A DNA stretch of 64,000 bases, from NCBI GenBank assembly GCA_018398585.1, contig JAGTTD010000001.1:5334501-5398500 (forward strand), in the 5' to 3' direction. Made by a program: the position numbers and the translations under genes. The notes beneath the pieces are model-generated. The model was not told the DNA's origin and searched no databases. It was given only the letters and a program-made list of their open reading frames with translations. The stretch is from Simmondsia chinensis (taxonomy: Eukaryota > Streptophyta > Magnoliopsida > Caryophyllales > Simmondsiaceae). Shown piece by piece: positions 1 through 9,119 of this stretch. How positions within the stretch are numbered: the stretch's first letter is position 1; the number at the start of each line of letters is the position of its first letter.

Positions 1-197
1 TTATTAGAACTTTAAAGTCAAGCGTGCTTGAATAAGAGCAGTACCAAGATAAGTGACCTCCTGAAAAGCCTTTGTGTTGCCAACCTTACTTCGACAGGGT
101 TACGCCCTAAGGGGGTAAGGCTGCGTACATCCACCCCAAACTCCACTTAGGCGGGAGCCCTTTTGAAGCACTGAGTCTGTTATTGTCATTGTTGTAG
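1..197 (+). mobile_element. 5S rRNA-headed SINE, 5' end cut by the window edge
   Basis: The first 85 bases resemble a plant 5S rRNA gene from its middle onward: an A-box-like stretch (tcaagcgtgcttgaataaga) and a box-C-like stretch (gataagtgacctcctgaaaa). They are followed by the tail shared with other copies in this window (ggtaaggctgcgtacatcc, then gcgggagccc and gcactgagt). It ends in an irregular TTG-rich run (about 176-197) rather than poly(A). Both regions are diverged, so this is an old copy. Confidence 0.75.
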
Positions 198-1126
198 AGA
201 GTTTGATATATCTTAGAACAGTTGTTATTATAAAGATAAAATTATTAGGATAATATTCAAAAAAAATAAATAAATTATTGGTTAAAATTAAAGCGATTCT
301 TTAACTTTTAATTTTATCAAATTCATTCTTAAACTATTGGTGAATGTAAATGTAATCCCCTCAACTTCTAAATTATATCAAGAATAAACTATTAATGAAA
401 ACCAATTTAATCTCTAACTTTAAATTCTACCAAAAATATTCGAAATTGTTAAAAAATAGAAAAAAAAATAATTTTGAGATTCTAATACTTGTCAATATAT
501 TTTATAGATATCGCATAATTTTAAAATATTTTTGGGTTACTCTAAACTTTTTAACTTCTTTTCAAATATTCTCTATATAGTTTTATTAGTATTCCGTTAA
601 ATTATGCCGATATGGCAAACAAAATAAAAAATATATCTTAAGTATGATTTTGTTATCATTTATATTTAAAAAAAATTAAACATTTAGATAGATTTTAAAA
701 TTTTAAACAATATGGAACTCACTAAATATTCTAATAAATAATTTTAAAAATTAAAAAAATAAAAATTATATATATTTTTAAATTATTTTACTTTTTTTAT
801 ATTTATGATTGTTTTAAGTGTAAATGACATTTTTTCCTTTGACATATTATTTTCAACTGCCAAATTAGTTTAATTTAACGGAAAACAACATAGTTATAGG
901 AATAACACATGGAAAAAAGTTATCAAATTTTAGGTTATTATAAATTATTTTAAAAACTTATGACACCTGAAAAGTATATTATCAAATTTTAAGACACCTG
1001 AAAAATATATTATCAAAGTTTTTAAAATTTTTTAATTATTTTAGATGTCTTTGATATAAATTTTTTTTAAGTTGGGAGATCAAATTGATTTAACTTAATA
1101 GTTTCAGGGTGTCTTTGATAAAATTA

Positions 1127-1446
1127 TGTTACAGGGCAAAACCCGATCAGTTCCTCAAACACGAATTCATGTACCAAAGACTGAGAATTATATTGATAAA
1201 CCCTAAAAATGGGAGGATTACATAGATATTATAAGAGAGAAAGGAGGGAGAAGTAGAAGAAGATAGATAGCGGAAGAGTTAGAGAGAAATTAGGGGAAGA
1301 GAGAGAGATTGTTCATCATATTTGCTTGTCTCTTATTTTTCTCTAACATTCTATTTATGGAGTTAGAGAGAGTGTTAATGTAATTAACAACTTATCCTAT
1401 ATTTATTTATACCTAAATTATCTCTTACTTATTTTTTACTATATCA
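1127..1446 (-). repeat. LTR A of the composite element
   Basis: About 320 bp, starting TGATATAG and ending CTGTAACA on the minus strand. It contains a TATA-like ATAAATA and a CT-rich leader. It differs from LTR B over most of its length, which is unexpected if both came from one insertion. It lies next to a purine-rich tract at 1447-1460, so it occupies the 3' LTR position. Confidence 0.6.
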
Positions 1447-1589
1447 ATACCTTCCCCCTTTAAAGATCCTTGTCCTCAAAGATCTAGGTATTGATACTTG
1501 AATTAGTAACCCTCCCGGATCAAATACAAAAATTACAAATATTAAAATATTTAAGTAAAAATCAGGGGCAAAAAGGTAAATATCACAAC

Positions 1590-3684
1590 TAGGCGTGGCC
1601 AACAACATTGTACCACAGTATGAAAGCTGGGGTCTTAACACTTTTTGCAACGAACACGAGCATGTTCTCGTTGACGTCGGACATATGGAAGTCAAAACCC
1701 GGCTAACTTTATATGTGCATAACGGCACGCTGGATCGATGACTCCTACATCCTCCAAAAGAGAATAATTCATTTTGGTATTTTAGATTGCCCCCACACTG
1801 CCGAAATAATTACGGGTGCCATTATGTCTGCAGTCCGCGACTGGGGCATAGAGCGACGTATCTTCAGTATTATGTTCGACAATGCTACCAACAACACTGC
1901 AACCGTTACACGTTTAATTAGGCACATGAGACCCATGTTAGGTGGGAAGTGTTTCCATATTCATTGCATTTGTCACATTTTGCATTTAATGGTAATGGAT
2001 GGTTTAGAGCTTGTAAACGCATCCCTTAACACGTTAAGATCAATAATAATATGTATTAAATCATCCGGAGCTAGAAAAATAAGATTTAGAAATTTATATA
2101 GGTTGCATAGTATAGAATATAAACAATTCAAATTAGACTCCCAAACTAGGTGGTTGTCTACGGTAGAAATGTTAGAGCCCATTCTACCATATAAAGACGT
2201 TCTGATGGAATTCGCATGAGACAATCGCACAAAATGGAGCGATTACAACCTGAATGGTATATATTGGGAGACAATAGATGAAATTTGTAAATTTTTTTGC
2301 ATGTTTAAAGAGGCCACGGCATTTTTTTCGTGTTGCTATTATCCGATCATGCCTCAAGCAATATCAAGATTGCTTGATATTGTAAGTTAGATGGCGGGTA
2401 ATGAATCCAATCCCATTTTGTTCGAATCGATTAAGGCAATGAAAGAAAAATTTGCTAAATATTATTCTAAACTACCTCTTACATACTGCTTAGCAACTAT
2501 TTTAGATCCTCGTTGTAAACGTGGGGGTTTAAACTTGTTTTGCCAACATTTTTTCAAATACTTGTATCCTAGTTGCAATATCGACACTTTCATTGCCGAA
2601 GTCGATAACGACTTACATAGTTTATTTTCCCAATATTCCCAGAAATTAGCGTCCAATAATCCATATCCTAGCAGTGATGCAGCAGGATCTTCCACATCTA
2701 GTGGAAGTAGTTCACACACGTCGTATTCGTGGAAGCTGTTGGAGCAATTTACGGCCATAGTAGCCCCCACGTCATGTGACGAGTTAGATTATTATTTGCG
2801 GATACCGTTGGTCCATATTTTCGGGCTGCCGGCCAACCCCCATTTTGATCTGTTACAATGGTGGAACACAAACCAAGCCCAATATCCAGTGCTTTCCACC
2901 ATGGCACGTGATGTACTAAGTTGTTTGGTGTCTTCAGTAGCATCGGAGTGTGTTTTCAGTCTTGGTGGCAGGTTGCTTGGAACGAAGAGGGCGAAGCTAT
3001 CGCTGTCAAGCTTGGAGATGTCCGTGTGCTTGAAGGATTGGCTGCTAGCTGAGGCAAGGGATCATCAGAGAATGAAGCTGGATTCATCGAGCGATGAAGA
3101 AGACGAGCGCACCACTGATACGTCAAACGATGGCATAGCAACCCCCCCCATGCGACTGATATTTACACTGTTGTATGTCAATTATTTACTTTTAAATATT
3201 TACGTCAAAAGACGACCGCACCCCCCATACGTCAAACTTTGAATTTTTTGATAAACAAATTTGTACTTTTAAATATTATACTCAAACTGTGTTGTATTTG
3301 TACTTGTTACGTTATTTATTTACCATTATTTTTTTGATAAGATATTTACCTTTATTTACTATTACTTATTGTATATTTTATTTTATTACATATATTTAGC
3401 ATTATTTTTTTTGAACATGTATATTTAGCATTATTAGTGCTTGAAAAAAAATATATTTGTATCTCATATTATTTATCAATGAATTATAATAATTTTAGTA
3501 CAAAACGACTTTGTATTATTTAAATTTTGCTTTTTTTTAATGCTGACGGAAGCGAGCCAAGCCCGGGCCCGGCTCGCACTGTAGCGGGCCTGGGCCGGGC
3601 CTGGCCCTGGAGGCCCCCAGGCCCAGCTCGGCTCCCAAACGGGCCTGACTCTGCCCGGCCTGACCCGGCCCGTGGCCACGCCTA
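1590..3684 (+). mobile_element. hAT DNA transposon with perfect TIRs and target-site duplication
   Basis: Perfect 12-bp terminal inverted repeats (taggcgtggcca at 1590-1601, complement at 3673-3684) and a perfect 8-bp duplication atcacaac (1582-1589, 3685-3692) define a 2,095-bp hAT element. It sits in the internal part of the LTR composite. It encodes a broken plant Ac-like transposase on the plus strand. The right subterminal region (about 3545-3672) is very GC-rich and full of cgggcc/ggcccg motifs, as is common for binding regions at hAT ends. Only about 50 bp separate the left TIR from the first recognisable transposase residues, so the N-terminal BED finger region is deleted. Confidence 0.93.
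1643..3157 (+). pseudogene. hAT (Ac / RICESLEEPER-like) transposase, truncated and frameshifted
   Basis: A typical plant hAT transposase would cut and paste this element. The readable part begins near the catalytic-core motif LTSDIW (about 1670), with a stop just after it, and continues through GYMC/TARWID-like residues, FDNATNN and HCICHILHL. The frame breaks near 2217, then resumes at 2391-3157 with FAKYYSKLPLTYCLATILDPR. The C-terminal hAT dimerisation motif follows (LLQWWNTNQAQYPVLSTMAR, then VSSVASECVFSLGGRLL at about residues 165-205 of that segment). The missing N-terminus plus at least two stops and a frameshift make it inactive. Confidence 0.9.
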
Positions 3685-4017
3685 ATCACAACTAATTCTC
3701 AGTCCCAATTCCCCGTTCATTCTCTGCGAAGACCACCCCCAAGTTGAAACCCTAACACCACTGGACGTCCACAGCAGCGGTTTTCGGCAAGCAGCAGGCG
3801 GTTCGACTCCAAAGCGGTGGCGGCAAGGGAGGTGTGGACCGGACTGGAGGTGGTGGTGGTGAGTCTCGATCATCGTGGCGTTGCTCCCGTCCTCTGAAAT
3901 GACGGTCAGTACGCATGAAGGAGGTGGTTCCTCGACGATCAGCGACGGCTCGTCTACTCCCGGTGGCTCTGGCGCCCTCACCTGGGCCCAATTGTCCATT
4001 CCTTCCTGATTTTCGAT

Positions 4018-4209
4018 CTATTCGCTGCCGAAATTGATGCTCGGTGACAGAGGTTCCAAAGCCTCAACCTCGGCTTCATTTTCGACCAGATCTGCTGGCT
4101 CCGGAGCTTCATCTACCTCGATACTGCTACAGTAAGTCTCAAATTGATCCTTTACTTGTGAGTACTCCTCTTCTCGCCGAGTTTTAATTTCGTTGAATTT
4201 TTTCTCCAT
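4018..4209 (-). pseudogene. Short gag-like coiled-coil ORF in internal segment 1
   Basis: A 63-residue ORF rich in charged residues (starting MEKKFNEIKTRREEEYS) lies downstream of the primer-binding site of internal segment 1. Its position and heptad-like charge pattern match the N-terminal gag region of plant gypsy-type elements, but I see no zinc knuckle or capsid motif. It counts as gag only by position. The hAT insertion lies further downstream in the same internal segment. Confidence 0.4.
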
Positions 4210-4381
4210 TTTCTGTCCGAAATTCCCCAGTTGCTGTTTGATTTCTTCAGTTTTCTTTTCAAATTTGTCAAGCCATTTTAATATATACTCGAGTTGTACT
4301 CTTTATAAACCAATTTGGACCTCCATTGATGAATACCGAATTCAGCACCCCTAGGTCAAAGGATCAAAGCTCTAATACCAA

Positions 4382-4762
4382 TGTTACAGGGATTTTAGAT
4401 CAATAGGTCAAAAATGTAACCAAGATTATTAGTAACCAAAAAATAGAGTATGAGGGAGGAGAGAAATAGAGATTAGGGAGATAGAGAAGAGAAATCAGAG
4501 AGGGAGAGAGAGAAGAATAGTAGGGAGAGATAGAAATTAGATTAACTTCAATTCATATCCTTCTACTACAACCTTAGTGCCCTATTTATAGAATTAGGGG
4601 AGAGGAATAACTAATACTAATACTAATATTAACTGAATACTAATACTAATCTAATTACATAATACGGGTAAAATTACTATATTATCCCTAGTATAATACT
4701 ATATACTAAGATATTAGTTAATCACATGTTAAACATGTGATTAATTTATTTACACTGTATCA
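4382..4762 (-). repeat. LTR B of the composite element
   Basis: On the minus strand it starts TGATACAGTG and ends ATCCCTGTAACA (about 381 bp). It contains the palindrome acatgtttaacatgt, a TATA box (TATAAATAGGG) and a CT-rich leader. It serves as 5' LTR for the segment at 1447-4381 (primer-binding site 4369-4380) and as 3' LTR for the segment at 4763-5609. Most of it reappears inverted at 5634-5967. Confidence 0.75.
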
Positions 4763-4985
4763 ATACCTTCCCCTTATAAGATTCTCATCCTCAAGGATCA
4801 AGGTATTGATACTCGAATTAGTAACCCCCCTGGGTCAAATACTAAAATTACAAATACAAAAATATTGGAATAAAATATAACTAAAATGTTAAGGGAAAAA
4901 TTGTAAGTTAGGGTAATCCACTTCAAAGCCCCCAGCTGGCTTCTTCCTTCTCTCCTTTGTGACCCACGAAACCCTATTCCTAACA

Positions 4986-5609
4986 TCAAAAGGCCTCTGC
5001 AGTGGCAGCTGAGGCGCGACAGCAAGGCGGCGGTGCAATGGTCTCTCCGGTGTCTTCGCTTGTCCCTGTTGCTTCAAAGCACAGCTTCGTCCCATTTCTG
5101 CTCCGATCTGACTCCAAAGCTCCGGTAGCGGTTGGATTGTCGCCATTCTTCTCTAGCTCCACTGTGGACCCGAGGTCCATCTTCGATTTTGCTCGATTCC
5201 TGATCTGAGGCGTTGATTCAACCTCCGCCACTACTTCCACTACAGCAGATGCCAATCTGTCAACATCCATGATCGCAAGTACTGTATCTTCCAATTTTTT
5301 GGTGTTGAGGGGTGTAGATTGAATTTTTTCAGTCACCTTATCAAACCTTCTCGAGAACTTGGCCCAAGCTTTCGTCCATGGATCCAAATTTGGATCCTCC
5401 AAATCCATTTTACGAAATTGCTCAGCCCTCTCAGCTCCCTTGCATCTCAAATCCTCAAATATTTGATTCTTTTGCTCTAAACTCAAATGGGCAGTATTTT
5501 CAGCCGCATTGCATTTCATATCTTCGTATAATTGGTTTTGTTGCTCCAAGCTCAAGGCCCTGACACGCCGTGTCAATAGGTCGAGAGGATCGTCTTGCTC
5601 TGATACCAT
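4986..5609 (-). CDS. Gag-like ORF of the non-autonomous LTR element, internal segment 2
   Basis: A 207-residue open frame whose start overlaps the primer-binding site (TGGTATCAGAGC at 5597-5608), the usual arrangement in this kind of small LTR element. Residues about 15-70 contain two related repeats (LSLEQQNQLYEDMKCNAAE and LSLEQKNQIFEDLRCKGAE), likely helical. They are followed by a WTKAWAKFSRRFDKVTEKI segment. No protease, RT or zinc knuckle is visible. I read it as a gag-derived protein of a non-autonomous family; its function is unknown. It is uninterrupted, in contrast to most ORFs in this window. Confidence 0.5.
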   Translation of the reverse strand: MVSEQDDPLDLLTRRVRALSLEQQNQLYEDMKCNAAENTAHLSLEQKNQIFEDLRCKGAERAEQFRKMDLEDPNLDPWTKAWAKFSRRFDKVTEKIQSTPLNTKKLEDTVLAIMDVDRLASAVVEVVAEVESTPQIRNRAKSKMDLGSTVELEKNGDNPTATGALESDRSRNGTKLCFEATGTSEDTGETIAPPPCCRASAATAEAF

Positions 5610-5967
5610 TGTTGCAGGGATTTTAGATCAATAACATGTTTAACATGTGATTGACTAATATCTTAGTAGATAGTATTATACTAGGGATAATATAGTAAGT
5701 TAACCCTTATTATGTAATTAGATTAGTATTAGTATTAGTTATTCCCCTCCCCTAATTCTATAAATAGGGCACTAAGGTTGTATTACGAAGATATGAATTG
5801 AAGTTAATCTAATCTCTATCTCTCCCTATTATTCTTCTCTCTCTCCCTCTCTGATTTCTCTTCTCTATCTCTCTAATCTCTATTTCTTTTCTCTCTCATA
5901 CTCTATTTCTTGGTTACTAATGATCTTGGTTACATTTTAAACTTATTGATCTAAAATCCCTGTAACA
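5610..5967. repeat. LTR C: 24-bp minus-strand LTR stub joined to an inverted LTR arm
   Basis: Directly after the primer-binding site there are only 24 bases of the expected LTR end (tgttgcagggattttagatc and 4 more, 5610-5633). The sequence then switches to an LTR in the opposite orientation (5634-5967, ending ctgtaaca), which pairs with LTR B (4382-4745) as an inverted repeat of about 335 bp. The TATA box (ctataaatag) in this arm points right, away from the internal segment. Confidence 0.7.
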
Positions 5968-6352
5968 AATTAGAAGGAGGTCATATTGATTTTGGCCAAT
6001 AGTTCGGGAGGTGTCTTTGATAAAATTAAAAGTTCGAGGAGTCATTTTAATTTTGACCAATAGTTCAAGCGATTTTCTTAAATATTATCCAAATTATTAT
6101 CATCAAAGCTGTAATGTGAGTTAAAAATAGGAAAAGTTATAAATTATCTTAAAAATTTTAATTTTAATTTTATTTTGGTAATAATAATTTCATCTTGCTA
6201 ATAAAATTACACTATTTAAAAGTGATTTTATGTTTAGACAACTTTTTGTTGTTGTCTTTAAATTTGATAATTTACTTTATAATTCTTATACTGTTTGAAA
6301 ATATCGGCGAAAAGCTACTTTATTTTTTTTTGAGCAGAACAACGCCCGAGGG

Positions 6353-7062
6353 CTAGGAAAAATTACATAAATCATCAAAAATAATAGAAGATAGACCCGA
6401 CGGAATATTCCGCCACCAGTAATGATTACAATATAAAGAGGCATGCATACGAGCCACATAGTGGGCCACCCGATTACATTCCCTAGGGGTCCAAACGAAC
6501 TCTATTCCAGGCAAGGAAGACTCAAAAAAGGAAATGTCACTCACGACCGCGGCCACCTAGCTTGGAGTCACCGATTCCCCCAGTATGGAATAAATGAGGT
6601 CCTTACAGTCAGATTTAATGATAACCGACCTCCAACCTTGGGAGATCGCAAGAAAGCAAGCTGCTCGAACCGCAAGCGGTTCCGCAACCCAAGGGGAAGC
6701 TGCCTGCACAGAGCCGCACCAACCACCAACGACAACCCCAGTCCAATCCCTAGCCACACAAGCAATAGCAGATTTTTCACGACCTCTCAGCCATGAGGCA
6801 TCACAGTTAATTTTAAGATAGTTTGCCCTGGGGGAGACCATCCACGAGAACGAAGGGTGGACTGCTGAACCTGCTCCTGGTCTCTACCATGGGAGCTCGA
6901 GGGAAGGGAGGCCTGCGTGAACTCCGCAGCTTGCAGGAAAGCTGATTTTGAAATCTGTGAAGGATCCCAACACCTATTCTCATAAATGAACTCATTCCTG
7001 GCTTTCCAAAGCCCCCAACAAAAATAAACAATTCGACTAAGATTTTCATTTGTCATGTCCAA
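6353..7062 (-). pseudogene. RNase H domain at the 3' end of the L1 LINE
   Basis: The segment 6787-7062 has the linker typical of plant L1 proteins (FCWGLWKARNEFIYE). The segment 6353-6841 is an RNase H fold: INCDASW (first acidic residue), WVAEPLAVRAACFLA (glutamate), IKSDCKDLI (second aspartate) and FVWTPRECNRVAHYVAR (C-terminal motif). A subset of plant L1 elements carries such a domain. Stops at the segment joins show it is not expressed as one protein. Confidence 0.85.
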
Positions 7063-7086
7063 ATCAATGGCAACATGTTCCCACCA

Positions 7087-7305
7087 CTAGACAAACCCTC
7101 TGAAACCAATGACCGGGGGGCGGAAACCCCATTCGGACCCAAACCAAGCAGCTCTTGATGGAGGGCAAAAAAACAGAAGGTGTTCGTCGGATTCCACCGG
7201 GGCTTTACAACGAGGGCATCCTGGATCAGGAGAGATCTTATGAGCGAAGAGGTTTTCCTTTGAAGCGAGGGCGTTAGAGTAGGTCCTCCAGATGATATGC
7301 TTCAC
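7087..7305 (-). pseudogene. zf-RVT zinc-binding segment of the L1 LINE
   Basis: A 72-residue piece containing IIWRTYSNALASKENLFAH and then a C-x2-C...H-x4-C pattern (CPRCKAPVESDEHLLFFCP). This is the zinc-binding reverse-transcriptase domain seen at the C-terminus of plant L1 ORF2. It lies between the RT part and the RNase H part in the same orientation, separated by frameshifts. Confidence 0.88.
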
Positions 7306-8540
7306 CCGAGGACTTGCCTCAAGATTCCAAATACGTTTGATGGTAGTTCATTCGGTTGGGAAGAGGAGGAAGCACTTGCGGGGCAAGAGGCATGGAGGAA
7401 GCCCTTCCTCCAAGCTTGATAACCTGATTTAACGGAATAAACCCCTAATTGGGAGAAGTGCCATATAAGGGAGTCCTCATCATTGGGGTTGCCAATGGGA
7501 ATGGAGCGAATAAGCTTAATCAAATCCGGGGAGAACCAAGCTTCCAAGGTAGCAGAGTTCCAACTTCTAGAGTCATGGGAGATGAGATTGGACACCCGCA
7601 TGGGGACATCACCTGAAGAATGAGGCCGACCAAGAGGGTCGATCAGAAGGGAAGGCAACCAAGGATCATCCCAAATGTTGATGTTGGTTCCACTATGAAC
7701 ATTCCATCTCAACCCAGTCAAGAGAAGATTTCTACCCTCTATCAAACTTCGCCAGCCCCAAGATGCGGAACAACCCAAACGAGCATGGATCAAGGAACAG
7801 TCGTTGAAGTAGATGCCTTTTAGAGTACGGACCCAGAAGGCGTTAGGATTGGAGATGGCTCACCACGCTTGCTTGGCAAGAAAAGCAAGGTTGAATCCCT
7901 CCATATCACGGAAACCGAGGCCTCCCTCCTTTTTCATACGAGCAAGCCGATTCCAGTTGAGCCAATGAATGCCTTTGTCCTCACAAGAGCCGCCTTTCCA
8001 CCAAAAGCGGGTGATCATGGCATTCAGGCGGCGGGCAAAGGAAACAGGGATCTTAAAGCAGTTCATGACGTAAGACGGAATGGAGTTCAGGACAGATTTG
8101 ATGAGGGTTTCTCGACCCGCATGTGAGAGGAGCTTAGTCTTCCAACCTTGTGCCTTGGACCGAATTCTATCATAAAGGAAATCAAGGGCAACCCGTTTGG
8201 ATTTACCCCAGAGAAGCTGAAGCCCGAGGTATTTCTCATGAGCCCCCATGGGAGCCACTCCTAGCATTTCCAAACACAGATTACGAATATCTGATGGGGT
8301 GTTGGAGGAGAAGAAAGCCTGAGATTTCTCAAAATTCACCCTTTGTCCCGAGGCTGCACAAAAGGAATCAATGACCTTTTTTCCCACGAGACATCCTTTT
8401 TCCGAGGCCTCAAAGAAAAGCAAGCAGTCATTTGCATAAAGCAAATGAGACAAAGGGGGACAAGCACGACGGATATGAAAGCATTTCCACTCACCCAAGG
8501 CCACTTCCCTCTCGATGAGGGCCGACAAAAAATGAGTTTC
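7302..8540 (-). pseudogene. L1 LINE reverse transcriptase (ORF2 middle part), broken
   Basis: The reverse transcriptase would copy LINE RNA at the nicked target. Recognisable phrases are SALIEREVALGEWKCFHI, then ACPPLSHLLYANDCLLFFEA, where the catalytic F/YADD box reads YAND, so the first aspartate is lost. RVNFEKSQAFFSSN, EKYLGLQLLWGKSK, SVLNSIPSYVMNCFKIP and GIHWLNWNRLARMKKEGGLGF follow. After a stop at 7860 the frame continues at 7793-7302 (IHARLGCSASWGWRSLIEGR, INIWDDPWLP), typical of the region between RT and the zinc-binding domain. Confidence 0.9.
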
Positions 8541-8606
8541 TTTTGAGTGTCCTCGTTTGTACTTAAGAAAACAAAAAAGGAAAAGAGAATTTATCACATT
8601 TTTTGT

Positions 8607-8930
8607 CCAAAGAGAATCCATCATATGATTGTCCTCAAAAATTTAAAATTTTGATCAATCAAGTATCTTTTAAATAGAAATTCGTCAAATTTTAATTGGT
8701 ACATGTTGATCCAGAATATAATTCTAATAATATGTGGTTATCAACTGTCAATATTTGATGATTCTTTTGTTGAAAAATGCTAAAGTGATATATAATTCCA
8801 ACAATATATAATTATTTTACATAAGAAATAAGTGAATTATTATGGTGAACTACTGAATTTTCAAATGAAAACAATGACATAGCTCATCATGGATTGTCCA
8901 AAGAGAATTCATCATATGATTGTCGTATAT
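8607..8930. repeat. MITE-like AT-rich segment between two 30-bp direct repeats
   Basis: Two copies of a roughly 30-bp sequence (gtccaaagagaatccatcat... at about 8607 and gtccaaagagaattcatcat... at about 8898) enclose about 260 bp. That interior resembles the interior of the long-TIR MITE at 11226-11757: both contain aattcgtcaaatttt/aattcgtagattttt, aaaatgctaaa and ttccaacaatatat-type phrases. I read it as a fragment of the same MITE family. The direct repeats are too long for a normal target-site duplication. No gene is present. Confidence 0.45.
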
Positions 8931-9119
8931 TTTTCTCACACGCGTGAAGAGGGTTTACTTAGGCCTTCCACTAGCAAAACTTGAGCTTCATCATGGATGG
9001 AGCTCACTACTCTCTTCCACAACGCGTCACACTCATTCGAGAATCTCCACCACCACTTAAAGATAACCCAACATTCTTAATCACCCGATCTCCAACTCCA
9101 AGGCCACCCAAATGATGCG

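Larger units (their letters stand above)
1127..5967 (-). mobile_element. Composite of small non-autonomous LTR retroelements (LTR-internal-LTR-internal-LTR)
   Basis: Reading the minus strand, two internal segments each start with a tRNA-Met type primer-binding site (4369-4380 and 5597-5608, both complements of TGGTATYAGAGC) and end in a purine tract (AAGGGGGAAGGTAT at about 1447-1460; AAGGGGAAGGTAT at about 4763-4775). LTRs have the form TGATAYAG...CTGTAACA. The whole unit is bounded by tgttacag at 1127 and ctgtaaca ending at 5967, with aatta on both sides (1122-1126, 5968-5972). The leftmost LTR resembles the others only in layout and termini, and the rightmost is inverted, so this is a rearranged product rather than a simple insertion. 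Only gag-like ORFs remain; there is no pol. Confidence 0.6.
248..6090. mobile_element. Mutator-like long-TIR element, non-autonomous, split by later insertions
   Basis: The sequence starting at 248 (ggataatattc) reappears in inverted form ending at 6090 (aatattatcc). Inverted similarity continues inward for roughly 180-250 bp, with several AT-rich phrases recurring in the same order (attttatcaaa, actattggt, taattttatc). A 9-bp direct repeat, aaattatta, flanks it exactly (239-247 and 6091-6099). Long TIRs with a 9-bp duplication are the hallmark of Mutator-like elements. Without the LTR composite nested in its right TIR (1127-5972) it would be about 1 kb. I see no transposase, so it would have depended on a MULE elsewhere. 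The internal 430-960 stretch is AT-rich with no credible gene. Confidence 0.7.
6320..8540 (-). mobile_element. L1-type LINE with C-terminal RNase H, 5' truncated and decayed
   Basis: Minus-strand remnant of ORF2 of a plant L1 LINE. The element ends at a short A-rich tail (the complement of ttattttttttt at about 6320-6332). Going 3' to 5' along the plus strand, the order is RNase H (6353-6841), linker (6787-7062), zf-RVT zinc-binding domain (7087-7305), C-terminal RT region (7302-7793) and RT fingers/palm (7860-8540). Upstream of about 8540 the L1 similarity stops abruptly, which fits 5' truncation during insertion. I could not identify a clear target-site duplication. Confidence 0.88.

Noticed and set aside
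3476..3679. GC-rich 67-residue minus-strand ORF
   Set aside because: It lies in the cgggcc-rich subterminal region of the hAT element; the frame is a composition effect.
3682..3999. 105-residue minus-strand ORF and an overlapping 79-residue ORF
   Set aside because: Overlapping frames in low-complexity cac/ggt-rich sequence of the LTR element's internal part with no domain; at most degraded gag-downstream sequence.
5002..5208. 68-residue plus-strand ORF
   Set aside because: Opposite-strand shadow of the gag-like ORF at 4986-5609.
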